A stretch of 64,000 nucleotides of DNA from Zerene cesonia. Lineage: Eukaryota; Arthropoda; Insecta; Lepidoptera; Pieridae. A program made the translations under genes and the position numbers. Where the stretch lies: assembly GCF_012273895.1 (NCBI RefSeq), contig NC_052120.1, forward strand, positions 7,325,967 to 7,389,966, in the 5' to 3' direction. Positions 21,741 through 34,857 of this stretch are shown piece after piece (position 1 is the stretch's first letter; each line of letters starts with the position of its first letter). A model generated the notes under the pieces. That model searched no databases, had not been told where the DNA came from, and saw only the letters and a list, made by a program, of their open reading frames with translations.

Positions 21741-23965
21741 GGAGTCGGAATTACGTCACTGCCTTGGTCAGTTTTTTATTCAATGGACAAGTTTGTTGCA
21801 ACTCCCCTTAAAACGTTCTTAATTTATTTAAAGTGATTATTTTATTCCTGCATGAGATCTATTTTGAATATAAATCAACCGAGAACAATGCTAAGAATCA
21901 AACTACTGCATTACCGTTTCGATACTATCTATTTATCTCGCGTATAAACAAACAATAGAACCGCAGAGACGCACAACATTTCACAAAATTTATCTCACAA
22001 TACGGATTGCTCTTTCAGCCCGCCACAACGTCTACTTTCGCATATTTGTCTGAACTTAATATTTATTGACTGTCAAAGAAAACTCATGTTTATGATATAG
22101 GAGAATGACTAAAGTAACTTGATCCATAATGCGTTTTGGGGAGTAGAATATTGCTTTCATTAAATGAAAATATAATTTATTAATAAAACATAACACAAAT
22201 AGTTTAAGCCTTATAAATTGTACAAGATCTGAAATGATGTTCCGAGTGCGCTCGATTTCATACGCAATTTTATTTAGTTAGCATAACGATGAAATACATT
22301 TATATGATAAATATTTATCCTCCTTTCGCTTACATTTGAAGACCATAGTCTAGAAATCGTGGCGCCACAGCAGTTACTAAAATATCCTAAGCCCTAATGC
22401 CAACAACGGCTTGGCCCTTAAATCTTATGGCGTGATTGCTACCGCCGCGGTCGCACTATATAACGTCTATCGGTAACACCTCGATTTACCTAATTTTCAA
22501 CTATTTCTAACTAGAAATGGAAAACTTATGCTTAAGGAAGTACATTTGCGTTTAATTTGGATTGTCGGTATCTTAGAAATGTCTAAGGAAAGACCTTATG
22601 AATTAAATAATGTAAAAGCTATTTTGTAGTCGTTTATCCGTTAACAGTCTATAGAATTGATTTATTTAATTGCGTAGTTCAATTTGGAAAGCTTCTTCTT
22701 TTATTTCCAAGGCTTTCAACAAAAAGAAAACAAATTATATATATAGAACGAACATAAATTTTACCAGGATTATCGATAAATTCGTTTAGAATTAAGAAAT
22801 CAATACAATAAACATCGAATTTGAATACAAATACACGATCTAATTGAAGTAAATAGGCAGGCATATCAAAATCGATATATCGCATTCAAACATAAAGTGT
22901 GCATACGCTTAGCCAATTAGGTTTATTTAATGCCGACAGAAAAGCAATTACTGCCATTCGATCATTCGAAAAACCAAAGGAACGTAATTATAGGACTATT
23001 ATCCTAACGTCCTGAACGAACCAACTCTTAAATCATCCAGGACTATTGTGGCGCGTAAACATAAAGCGCTGTATTGGCGTTGCATGATGTATATCCTGCT
23101 ATTTTTGCAAAGCGCTAAATCGCTATAAGTGCTTAGATTGTTGGGTCGTAGGACGCTCATGTGAATGCAGTCGTGACCGTTTTTGTCTAATGCATGTGTT
23201 TACGGCAAGCTAGTGCGATGCACAGCTGCGTACTTCAAAATATTTTGTTCGTGTTAAAATTTCGGAAAAAAATTAAGCTTCATTTCTTAAATCTTGATTT
23301 ATAAGTGCTCTTATATTTAATAATTTGAAATCAAAAAATTAATAAATCCTTCTGATTATAAATATGAATGTTCAAATTCTATTTTATCCAATCTTTATTT
23401 GATGCGACACATAGATCTTTTTGGATTGTTTCGCGTTTACTCATTGCTAGTTATTATTGAACATACCTATAGTTTTATGATCAAATTTAAAGTAATAAGT
23501 CGAACATAAAACAGCACAAAATCTTAAATATCTGCTTGTATAGAAAGTTACTTCAATTGTAGCAATGCCTGGAGGTACCGTGGATCGCAGAAATAGCCAT
23601 AGCACGATGTCGCAGTTAGGCTTGTCCTCATAAACAGTCCGATTTGGTCACGGCTTCCCATTACCATTACACTAAGTGTGACTATGTGAATGTAGGGATT
23701 GGATGACCTTACGATAGCGTTTGAACCGGTGAACTGGGCAGTTTATGATCCACTAGGCTAATTAGATTTCGCCCAAATAATGGTAAGGCTGAGATATCGT
23801 AAGGATGTGTGTGTTGCAAAATGACATTTTTGCTTCATTTCTAACATGTTATTCAGGCACTATACTTGATGTAATTCTTTATACTTTTTTAAATAATTAA
23901 TTTTGTTTTTATAAGTATATTCTCGTGTTTGATTTTACACGAGTATTATACATATGGAATTTAAA

Positions 23966-24056
23966 CACTTTTTGACGATTTTAAAATGCGATTTATTAAT
24001 TTCATTATTTATCCTCACGTTTCGAGCTTACGGCGAGCGTGGCCATGCGGTCTTCC
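23966..24056 (-). mobile_element. diverged copy of the 34132 repeat
   Basis: The minus strand has GGCCACGCTCGCCGTAAGCTCGAAACGT (24015-24042), then ATTAATAAATCGCATTTTAAAATC (positions 23978-24001), matching the block order at 34159-34224. No target-site duplication was recognised. Confidence 0.5.
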
Positions 24057-25438
24057 TATGAAATCCCTTAAAAATCCTTAATTTCTAAATAACATTTTGT
24101 ATTTAAACGTGAGATGTGTGCGATCTTCCTTTCAAGTTTGGAGTAATTATGTGTGTTGATACGCGTTTAATTTATCACGCCAATATTGTTTTAATATACT
24201 TAACTTTAAAAATCATACATTTATGCATAATTTGAGTCGTTTTGTTTGATCAATTTCAGATAATGGATCACGCTTGGCTTGAGTAGGCCATAAAATTTTA
24301 CTACCATTTCAATACATTATTCTTCTTCGATGTATCAGCATATGGGTGAGAGGAAACAAGTTTATATTATAGTGTGGAGAACTTGATAAAGCATGTTTTA
24401 TATTTACTTAATATATTACAATACTTTCGTAATTAATTAATTCGCAGCAAATTTTCCTTGGAGTGAGAATTCAATTTAAAACATCCATTTCTAACCTTAT
24501 ATTATTATAATCCTACATTGGGTATGTTACTAAATCCCGGCTTAGGATAATTAAATCAGGTTTCGATTTTCTTTTCCTTTTATCGCTCCACTATACAACA
24601 TACGCTGGGAGAGATTAGATTTTGATCCATATTGTATAGAATATTTCAAAAATATCTAATCTATATCTTTAAAATTTTAATTAGTTTGAATGAGAATTTC
24701 TAAATTTTATCGGACTTAAATAAATTAGGCCCACACAAATCGAATTATCTCTCAACTGTTGAATGAAATAGAAAGTTCAATCGTATATTTCTCAGTACTA
24801 ATTAGTTATCAATAGATAATTTTCATAATAAAATAAAATACGTACTTTTGTTAAAACAAGGAATAGTTTTTTAGCAGTACGTATATTGTTTTTTATTTAT
24901 AGCATACTTTAAAAATAAAACCTTTAACTAAACAAGATTTAAATCAAATTATTACGTAATCATTTAATTAATTAAATCAAAGCAAAATGTATTTCCACAA
25001 ATGCATGAATTGCATTAAAATATTATGTTTTAAATTTGTATTCATTTACTTCGATAATGTTTTTCTAAATATGTTCATAGCATGTGAAAAAAATTAACAA
25101 GTTTGAGAAAAGTATTAAATGCCTATCAAAATGTATGTGAAAAATATATCTATAAGCTATATTAATGATAGATTTATAGACTAATAATGAAGGCAACTAG
25201 AAGCAATCTGTGAAATAAATCGAATTACGTGTGTGGGTCGAATGTAGATCAGCTTTACATATAATTGCTCTTAAATGTAACTGAAACAAATTTTGTTTGG
25301 AGATGATACAACACCAAATTTTGGACATTTATAATGGTACTATATTGTTATAAATTTGTACGAATAAGAGTAACAAAATGTGAAAATTTTATGCGTTTTT
25401 AAATAAATGGATTTTCGATCAAATGCCGATATAAAAGC

Positions 25439-25622
25439 CTACTAATATGTGTGTGATGTGTGTGTGTTTGTCACTCTTTCACGCAAAAACTACTGAACCG
25501 ATTGCAGTGAAATTTGGTACGTAGACAGCTGGACAACTGGAATGTTAATAAAGGCAACTTTTAATCCCGATATTCGTACAGGATACGGACTTACATGGGT
25601 GAAACCGCGGGGCGCAGCTAGT
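25439..25622 (+). mobile_element. Helitron-like non-autonomous repeat, copy 2
   Basis: Same family as 8929-9141, sharing GGTACGTAGACAGCTGGACAACTGGAAT (positions 25517-25544) and the identical end GCGGGGCGCAGCTAGT. The left part carries a GT-rich run. Confidence 0.8.
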
Positions 25623-27950
25623 AGGTAATAGCTGTTCTTTTTTTATTTATGACAACATCAAAAATTTGCGACACAGAAGAGCGAGTTACACCTAGATAAT
25701 CGGCTTTTTATGTACTATGTCACTTGTAGATCCGATATCAATTGGAGTGGAACGGTGTACCCACTGCTTATTGTCGCTAGCCATAGTCCAGGTCAACCGC
25801 ACCCATGAAGTAAAAATAGCTATAGGTCAACAATATTGATTTAATATCTACGTTGGTATCGTCGTATATGCGTGTTGAATGCGTATTATATCTTTGTAGC
25901 CATACTATATAAGATACTCTCAATTCCTGCAACATCTCACTGAATCAGGGATCATTTTTGCCCTAGTATATCAGTATAATTTTATACATTATGCGTAACA
26001 AAAAGGTAATGAAAATGGTCGTAATAAATGGGAAAGTTTGTCTGTGTGTTACGCTTTCGCAGAGTTCTGTAATGGTTTTGATTGGAATTTACCACGGACA
26101 TAGTTGAGATCCGAAATCCAACCATCGTTTACAATCTGTTCTTGCACGCCATTTCAGTTTTTGTATGAATTGAAACATCTAAAAATACTTGGCAATATTT
26201 TAGGTTACTGTAATTATAATATCGACTATATGAATGAAGTACATAGGTACATACTTCATACATACGCCTAAACCGTTAAATAGATTTATCGCAGCAGCTT
26301 CTTCGCGTAAAATTTGCATAAATCCAAGAAAAGTGCTATCGACCGGTTTATTAATTACTTGAGAAATGTTTCCAACACTTTACCGTCTCGAGGTAACTAA
26401 CGATAGCGTCATTTACAATTATTATTGTATTTCATGCACCGTTAGACAATTACACTGATATTCTATTACATAAGTACCTTAGTACTTACTCAGGCATAAA
26501 TAAATAATGTTGAACCATTATAAAAGCAATTTGAAACTAACAATTTCTCAGTTCTTACCCCGTGTCTACTATTAATTCCCAAAGATAGTAATTACTCGAT
26601 TAACTTAACTTCATTATCTCGAGATAATACGCGAGATACGTATAAAATGGAGTAGCCGCTAATCGAACGGATCTCGAGTGACTTATTAAGGTTTATTAAC
26701 ATGGTATATTCGACTCTTTGACCCCTATATGGTAGTATCGTGGCGCAATAAATCTCTACAAAAAGTAACTTTATAGCTGGGATCACGCGAACTAACCCCG
26801 CCTGACCTTAATACCTATTTAGTTACTCTTACTTATTTATCCAAGATGAAACGATAATATGATAACCTTGCAACCTTACGCATCTATAAGACATAAAATT
26901 TCTATGAGCTCATGGCTAGTACATAATTAGTTAGATTCATAGATAACTTAAACTATGCGAAATGCCGTATACGAAGGTAGATATTAATTTACATTAATAT
27001 CAATTCCGCAAGTTTTACATTATTCGCAAAACAAAACAAAACAGACCCAATTGTTAGCTTTACAAACGAGACAATTGTATACGTCGATAGTAAATTTTAA
27101 GGTAATTGATTTCGATATAACTGTTTTACATTTCATAAATGAATTATGCAAATTATCCACAACAGCTGTAAAATAAAACAATGTTTGATACTGCGCTAAA
27201 GTTATGCAAGGCGATCATGAATGAAAAGGTCGATCAAGATTGTTTCAAAAAACTTTGTTTTAAGTCATATGACGGAAAATAAATGGTTGTTTAAATCTGA
27301 TATTAAATACATTGCTTTTTATATTAGAATAAAGGGCTTTCGCGTTTCGTTTTCGTAAGAATATTAAGCAATGTAAACTGTTCTATGCGACCGAATCAGT
27401 CACATTGGTGTTTCTCGGAATAACCAGCGCTTGGTCGAAGTGGACTAAATAAAAGTAAATGAGAATTATGTAAATGAGCCTGAGTCGAGCCCGCAATCAA
27501 CTATGACGGATCTCAATACAAATTTTTATAGCCTTTGAAAACGAAAAAGAACGTAACGTAATCTCTGTGATATTTTTAATTAAGTGGTATTTGATTGCTT
27601 GTCATTAAAGATATATATAGATCATTCGTTGGGCAACGTGAATCATCTTGTATATCATTCGATTACATTTTTGTTTCAAATGACGAAATAACTAATGAAC
27701 TATTACATTGTGCTCTAAATAAATCAAATCGATTATAATCGGATTCGATTTAGTATTTGCGTAGAGTTGGGAACGTTGACACTAAGACAGTGATTGGAAC
27801 ATTATAATTGTCGTGACTCGTTCCTGGGTTAGGTTCTATATGAATAAAATATTTCCGTTTTGAAATATTTCAATTGTATAAAATTATGCTGAACATAAAT
27901 CTTTTGGCTTAACGTAATGATAACAAATACAAAAATTTGGTTGTTAATAG

Positions 27951-27987
27951 GCCCAATTCATGCCGAAGCGTGCTCGACTACCACATA
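27951..27987 (-). mobile_element. 37-bp fragment of the LINE-like repeat start
   Basis: GCCCAATTCATGCCGAAGCG then TGCTCGACTACCACAT is the reverse complement of the first bases of the 16131 repeat. Truncated. Confidence 0.5.
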
Positions 27988-28553
27988 CAAATAATTATTT
28001 TAAGTAAAAAAACTAAATTGTCTTCAGATTGACAAAATTAGATGAAATTTAAATGGTACATGGAAAACAACACGTAGAATAAAAACAGTCAAATTGGGAA
28101 TCTCCTGCTTTAGTCGGTTTAAAATACACCAAAAAGATAACATAAATGTGGAAAACATCGTACAATGTTACATTAATTAATTTAATCATATTTACTAAGC
28201 AAATTACTATGTTACTGTTCAATGTATATACAAGCGTCAAGTCTGTCACGAATTTGATATGATCACATAATTGTCTTCACCGCTCAGTAACCTCTTGTGT
28301 CATGCCACATTCATACAAGTGGCTCTCGTTTTGAAATTACCATAAATTAAGTGACACTATTGAAATATAAGAACTGAGACACTTATAATAATGGCATCAT
28401 GTTCTATTTGTTTATAATTACGTTATTTGCACACTGTAGTGTAAAACGTATCTTACAGAACATATACTGAAGAGATTATAAATAAATGCTTCATTTCAAT
28501 TATTCTTTATAAGAATATTCAGTATTGTAAATACACACTTTAATTTTTTTTTA

Positions 28554-28557
<4 letters not shown>

Positions 28558-28623
<66 letters not shown>
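28558..28623. repeat. (AT)33 microsatellite
   Basis: An uninterrupted 66-bp run of alternating A and T. Fully self-complementary, so it can form a cruciform. Its length is likely polymorphic and may be collapsed in the assembly. Confidence 0.97.
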
Positions 28624-28625
<2 letters not shown>

Positions 28626-29844
28626 TGTATCTCACAAGAAAATACTTCAGATACATTTTCTCCATTCAGCTCTTTCTTTTCTACATTTAAGTAACTTAAG
28701 TTTACTTGTAAACGTGTAACCATTGCATTAAACTTTCAATTAAAAATTTAAACACTTGAACCAAGCAAGCATCCGGGATGAATTTGTGAGTGTTTTTTTC
28801 ATACAATACCTTCGTGCGTAATAGTCGTTAATAAATACAATCAATTAGAGCGAAGCTCGATTTCTTTTGTTGCGATTGTTAGCTTCAAGCAGACAGGCGA
28901 TCATTTATAAATATGCACATAAACCACTTTCTCTAGTCACGTCTTTAGGTACTACGTAACGTGTGGTATGTTCCCCTTGATTAGCTCAATTTATTGTACA
29001 CGAGCGAATCGACCTAGTTCGGCTATTAATATGTAATACTCGAAGTTTTGTTACACATTTAGGACTTACGCTCATACTGATATGACTTTACTACTGTAAT
29101 AGATGTGATTCCATTGTGCCTCATTTTACAATCAGGAGGCAGGTCAGTCCCGCACTAAATTAAACAAACTATGAAAGATAAACTAAACAGTAAATAGATT
29201 TAAATTTAATTTCAAGATTGTTATATCATAAATTCTTTGTATTATAATTAAAATGGAGACACAGAATTAATAAAATTCACTGTCGTTTAATAATTAGGCG
29301 CGTCATTAAAACTTGAAACTGTAGTTCAATTCAAAGACCAAAAAGAGAAGATAGAAATTCTTCATTTCGCACGAAAGGCTTTCCCGTTAATGAGACGGTA
29401 TGAAACCGACGTGTCACGCGGATTTTCCACCGATTAAAGAGTCAAAATGTGCCACGGATATTTTCGCGCTACTTTTTGGCCATATCTTTTTTTTTGGTTG
29501 AATGCAGTTTGAATATATTTGAGTGAAAAGTTATGGACTGATGTAAAAGTAGTAGTTGGAATTGTATTTTGTGTGCTCTTAGAGCTTTTGATCTCATTTC
29601 ATGTTAAGTAGAATATTTTGATGGGCATGTTATTTCTAAATCGATTATGCTTATGATCAAACTTCACGATATAAAATAATTATTTTTTTTTACTATATAA
29701 TCATATAATTATTTTTATTGTCGTTACTAACTAGCATAGTAAAATAAAAACATAAAAAAAGCTATGAGGTGCTTCTGTATGCCATTATTTTATTTATTTA
29801 TAGCTGTTGAATAAATCTGTACATATATCTTACAGGTATACCTG

Positions 29845-30156
29845 ACCTTCGTTTGAAGTTAAGTGGTATTCTCTATATATGAACTGGGTAGCGTGAGGAA
29901 AAGGAAAGGAGCCTCCGGATCCCACACTCACTAAAGGAAAGACAGTAGCATGCGAGTTTTCGTGTAGGGGCCACGGGAGCCGGTTATGATTCGTCCGCAA
30001 TCCCATGGCTTGACGGAACAAAGTGGGGTTTTGGTCGGCAGGAATCCGACATAAGCCACGGCTTTTTCCCCGGAGGGTATCTATGCAAGATTTCCCCACA
30101 TAAAAAAAACCATGCGAGTTGGTTCAATTTCTGAAGCGTGCTCAACTCCCACATTT
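29845..30156 (-). mobile_element. rearranged copy of the LINE-like repeat
   Basis: Its minus strand reads TGTGGGAGTTGAGCACGCTT at one end and GTGTGGGATCCGGAGGCTCC at the other, matching 16133-16152 and 16247-16266. A different GC-rich block of about 190 bp (CCTCCGGGGAAAAAGCCGTG onward) lies between them. It looks composite or nested. A poly(T)/poly(A) tract at 30101-30109 marks one junction. Confidence 0.5.
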
Positions 30157-31203
30157 AAACTAGTATGACCAGGTATAAATTTAACGAATCAATTATAAAA
30201 TATTCAAAACGACCAGAAGCATAAGGCACAGCTTCTAACGAAAAGCTAATCATCTCAGTACAACCGCTCCACTAAGATTCATTGTTTCATAATTAGGAAC
30301 AATGCAAATCTTTGTTTTATTGTACTACGTTTTTGTTTATCTAACAAATTATCTCATATAGCTGTAAATGTTAATGTTGAAATAAAGCGCAGCGCATATA
30401 AGGCGCTGCTATTCGGTTGTGTAAACAGTTTGTTCAACTGTTAATTATGCTTTTGTTGGAATTTTATAAAGCTTTTAATGACGGCTGTTGTTTTAATTCG
30501 CTTAATATGTATTCTGTAAAACTCTTTTGTTATATAAGTTTTACAATTAGGAAGGACTTTGTGATTGATCAATGTATATGCATACCTATTCATATAATTA
30601 AAATTGTAGTTTGAGAATCGTTTAGGACGGTAGTTTGGTAAAGGTTAAGATTCTAATGAAATTAAGTCATTATCTGAACTATGTTAAACGGCAATTAATG
30701 TCACGCAATGAGAATGCTCGGCTTCAATTACTTATAATCAATGGTTATAATGCTCCAATTATGTCAATTTGTTAACTAATAAAAAATGTGATATAATACT
30801 TTGTGTGTGCGTGCGTAGTTTATAGTTTATAACACAAGCATAAAACAAATAATAAGGACGGTAGCCAAAGAGCTTTTATAGGTTTAAACGGGTATTTTGT
30901 TCCAATATTCATTTCTATAGTAATCAATGTAGTAAATTATCTTACTCAATTCTCTCATGTATTTGAAATCAAAGCGTAAAAACGATTTCAAAATCCCGTG
31001 AAGAAAAAAGTTCAAAACTGACTTTTTACGCTTTGTACGTGATCTAATGTCTAATATAACGGTTGTACTTTGGACGAAATAATCTGTGAAGAAAACAGAC
31101 ACTCAAGTATTCTTTATCATTACCAATAGACATCTTACATACATTTCACTACTAGGATACATTTAAAATTTTAAGAGCTTATAAAGTCCTTATGATGTTT
31201 ATA

Positions 31204-31224
31204 TACTTATCAAGTTGATAAGTA
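31204..31224. repeat. near-perfect palindrome, 10-bp arms
   Basis: TACTTATCAA, one central G, then TTGATAAGTA. It could be a dimeric transcription factor site or a chance palindrome. Confidence 0.6.
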
Positions 31225-34131
31225 CATGAAATGCCAAATAGGGAAATCAAAGTGTTCCGTTTCCTTTAGTTCGATACGTAAATTTTATTAGTGTACATAA
31301 CATTAATTGTAAATAAATGCTTTACTAACAAACACGTCAGTATATCTACAATACGATTACAACATGAAATAAAGACACGCTTTCAAATAATATCAATCGA
31401 TAACTATACATTATTGATGAAGTCTGTAAACTTTTTAAATCGATGACCTCTGCCCCAGCGAGTCGTACGGTTTTTTGTCAAAATTGACTATCATGATACG
31501 ACAATATGTTTTATTTCTCAAAGCTACATTACAAAAAGTAATTTTGGAGCGCCTTGAAAATTTTAAACGTCTAAAATCATTCTTACCCATGCAATATTCG
31601 TTATTTTCGTACCATTGTATCGTATTGATTTAAAACTGTAATAAATTATATACTTACTTATAAAGTGCGTTATTGCAAATTATTAGTAATTATGAGTTGG
31701 GAAATCGAATTGCATAATAGATCATGCAGTTTTTGTTTCATACTATATTCATCTTATTATCTTTTTTATGGATAACTAATAAATTAAAAATTTTACTCAG
31801 TATATAAAATGGTAATTGAAGTATTGTAATTGTTCATAAAGAATTATTAGTTCGTATGCAACGCACTGTTTATTATGCTAGTAACTCTAGCATCGTGTTT
31901 TGTTCGTTTATGGAATATCTAAAACGAGTTTGAGTTGTGGCCGACCCACGCCTCTAAAGGGTGTATTGTCTAGATTTCCGGTGAGCTTTGGAAGTCTAAA
32001 TAAAAAGCAACAAATGCCACCGGATGGTTGATCTATTATCGTTAGATGATGCATTGAAATCTGTCTTGAATATCAGGATCATCGCTTATATGATTTTAAT
32101 GAGAGGAATTCTTTTGTTAGCTTATCATTCAACACTTTGAATATGAAATCCAATGCAATGGTATTAGTAGTGTGATATATAGATTGATAGCGGCTCGTAG
32201 ATGCGATATAAAAGCTGTGTTGAAACTTGCGAACAACGTGATAATTTTATTATGATTATGTAGGTATTTCATTTCCATTCACATGTAATTACGGTTAATG
32301 TAAAACTAAATATAAATCTGCTGTTTGATTAATCATCTACCAACGGTGTTGAGGGCTTCTTTATGCGTCAGATTTGTTAATAAAATACATATTATATCAA
32401 TACAATTAGGAAATAAAGTAAATCCACTTTACAGTAAGCGGCTTAACCACTTCACACATAAAGTAAACATACACGATACGCATGCAACATAAAATATGGT
32501 GTTCTGACAGAATACATTTAGGTTTAATGGGAGCGATCATGGATCGTTGTATTATATAGTTAAGGAATGTGGTCCGTAGAGGTCATAGCGTCGGTAGCAC
32601 GCGAGACATCTGACCCTAGACCAATGATTGGTCTGTACCTATCATGGGAATAGAACACGCAATCTTTGAATATTGAGGATACAGTTATGTTGTAACAATA
32701 TTATGTAGAACTTGGATGGAGGAAATTGTGGCAAGTTCATGGCGATTATTGACCTTGGATATGTTTCAGATTGGACTGAGTTATTACTGCATCCACGCGT
32801 AATAAGATGAGGTAGGGCGAGTTTATTTCGCTAAGATTAAAGAAACCTTAAGAACGAATATAGAATATTGTTTTTTACCCTACTAGTATGTTGTATTCTG
32901 AATTAAGGCTATGTTTATTAGTGTAGGTGTGTCTGCGACGACTTCAAAGAAAATTATGTAAGGAGTTTTCATCATAACGAAGAAATGTGCGAGCGGAACA
33001 CATCCTCGAAAATAAAAACTATGTTTACTAAATGACTATGTTTCTCGAAAAAATCGATATAAATTACATTTGTAAACATCGAAACCATTAAAATTCAATT
33101 TCAAGCGAAGCGATGATAATCTTCCGCACTTCATAAAAATACACCATTCCTTCTTACGATTTATATTCAGACGTTCAATAATGTTCTCTAATCTCCAATG
33201 TCATTATGTTCGTTAGACGACCAGCTCCGATAAGAATCTGACCCCTGACCCCATAATAATCGTGTAGATCGCTCATTATTTCGTCGACGGAACATTTTAT
33301 TGTTGGCTTTGTATTCGGTTTTCATGGTCAAGAATGTCCGTATGGATGGCGTGCTATTACTAAATGCCGTAAAATTATATTACTATTGGAGGTATTAAAT
33401 ACAAAAAGTTATTTTCCTATAGTTATCTACAAATATTGGATTTATGGAAGTGAAATGTACATCGTGTATGTTTTGTGAGGTAGGCTTTATAGTAGGGGTT
33501 TAACATGGGCTATAATTTAGAAGTATTAGTATTACCTATTCTAAAATGAAGGAACCGTTATATAAAACATAATTGTGCGATATAAAATCTTATAGTTTTG
33601 ACACCTTTGTCAAAGGAATAGGTAATCGTAACTATCAACTACATTTCAGCATTATTGCAAAAAATATGAGGTTTTATTCTAAATGTTTTTACTAGATACA
33701 TTAATCTTGTCCTTAAAATGTTTTGCACGTTAAATTATATAAAAACACAATGTAAGCTTTCATAATACGAAATCTCTTATTGTTGATTCATGTTACGTGT
33801 TTAAAAAGACATAAAATAATAAACGTAATGGATTTACTGTCGCGAACGCAAATAGCGTATTACGTTTTTGTCGCATAACACATTACACGCGTTCGTAACG
33901 AGTTTTATGTTCTGAGTGTAACAATGTTGTTTGTAGTGAACTTTATTTTAATTTATATCTACGATTAGTTTGTACTACGAAAACCGTACTAGATTATTAA
34001 TTAGGTATTATATAAACTACTCGGAAGCAAAGCAGCATCATCATTTAATCGAAAAGGCAGAAGAATATTGTAACATGCAACTGTAATTGTTCTAAAATCT
34101 AATATACCAATACAATTCATAAAAATAAAGA

Positions 34132-34266
34132 CGAAATACGGTCACGGTCTCCCCGTGACCACGCTCGCTGTAAAGTGTTCGAAACGTCGGGTTAATAATA
34201 TAATGAATAAATCGCGTTTAAAATCCGTTAAAAAGTTTTTCATTTCTAAATGTAAAGAAATATCCT
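34132..34266 (+). mobile_element. short retroposed insertion flanked by a 22-bp target-site duplication
   Basis: The 22-bp repeats at 34110-34131 and 34267-34288 (core ACAATTCATAAAAATAAAGA) are identical and bracket this 135-bp block. The block starts with a perfect 8-bp hairpin (GGTCACGG, loop TCTCC, CCGTGACC). It continues TGTTCGAAACGTCGG and GAATAAATCGCGTTTAAAATCC. A related block is at 23966-24056 on the minus strand. A long duplication of this kind points to target-primed insertion (LINE or Penelope-like); the family is not identified. Confidence 0.65.
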
Positions 34267-34836
34267 ATACAATTCATAAAAATAAAGAAGAAAAATCTTT
34301 ACTATCAAAATAAATAATACATACGGTCAGAATAAATAGTTATTAGAAACCTCGTAAGCTTGTCGTTGTAAGGTGCAATCAAAGTTCTCGGAACGGTCCA
34401 ACGAAGCCGCCCCGGGCCACTTCCCACTAGAAATATTTGTTTTCAATTCAATGTAGATATTGATAAATATACTCTTTACGTGATATATTATTGCGTCTTT
34501 ATGCAGACAACCATCTTACTATTACAATCATCTTATGCAATTCTAACTGTCTGTTATGATTTTCATCGCAAGTTTTACATTATGCTTTTTGTTTGATCTA
34601 GTCTAGAGAATACAATTGTGTCATCATTAGAAATTGCTTTCCGAGCCGGTAGTTATGGTTAATAATAATCTATGTTATGACAATTCAAAATTGCTTCCAG
34701 AAGAAATCTCATTGAATAAATAAATGTTTCAGTTTCATTTTTTCCCTTCTTTATAACGTGTATTAACTCTATATCCAATGGTTATTTGTGATCTTATATT
34801 TTTCAATATTATGCGATGGAAAATTAAAAACTGATA

Positions 34837-34857
34837 ATGATGATGATGATGATGATG
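34837..34857. repeat. short (ATG)n microsatellite
   Basis: Seven or so ATG units, ATAATGATGATGATGATGAT in phase. It could be the simple tail of a lost SINE, as in the copy at 53607-53798. Confidence 0.7.

Larger units (their letters stand above)
17960..28557. other. non-coding stretch upstream of the cadherin start exon
   Basis: AT-rich unique sequence, probably 5' intron or upstream regulatory DNA of the cadherin. It contains the small ORF at 18489, Helitron-like copies at 20253 and 25439, a repeat at 23966, the GC-rich patch at 21540 and another near 22430-22490. Other open frames (for example 20704-20910 plus, 22679-22885 and 26592-26786 minus) look random in composition. Confidence 0.6.

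Noticed and set aside
29830..30099. 89-codon minus-strand frame
   Set aside because: Runs across the rearranged LINE-like repeat; no domain.
34132..34266. A working hammerhead ribozyme
   Set aside because: The conserved CTGATGA core is not present, so catalysis is not supported from this copy.
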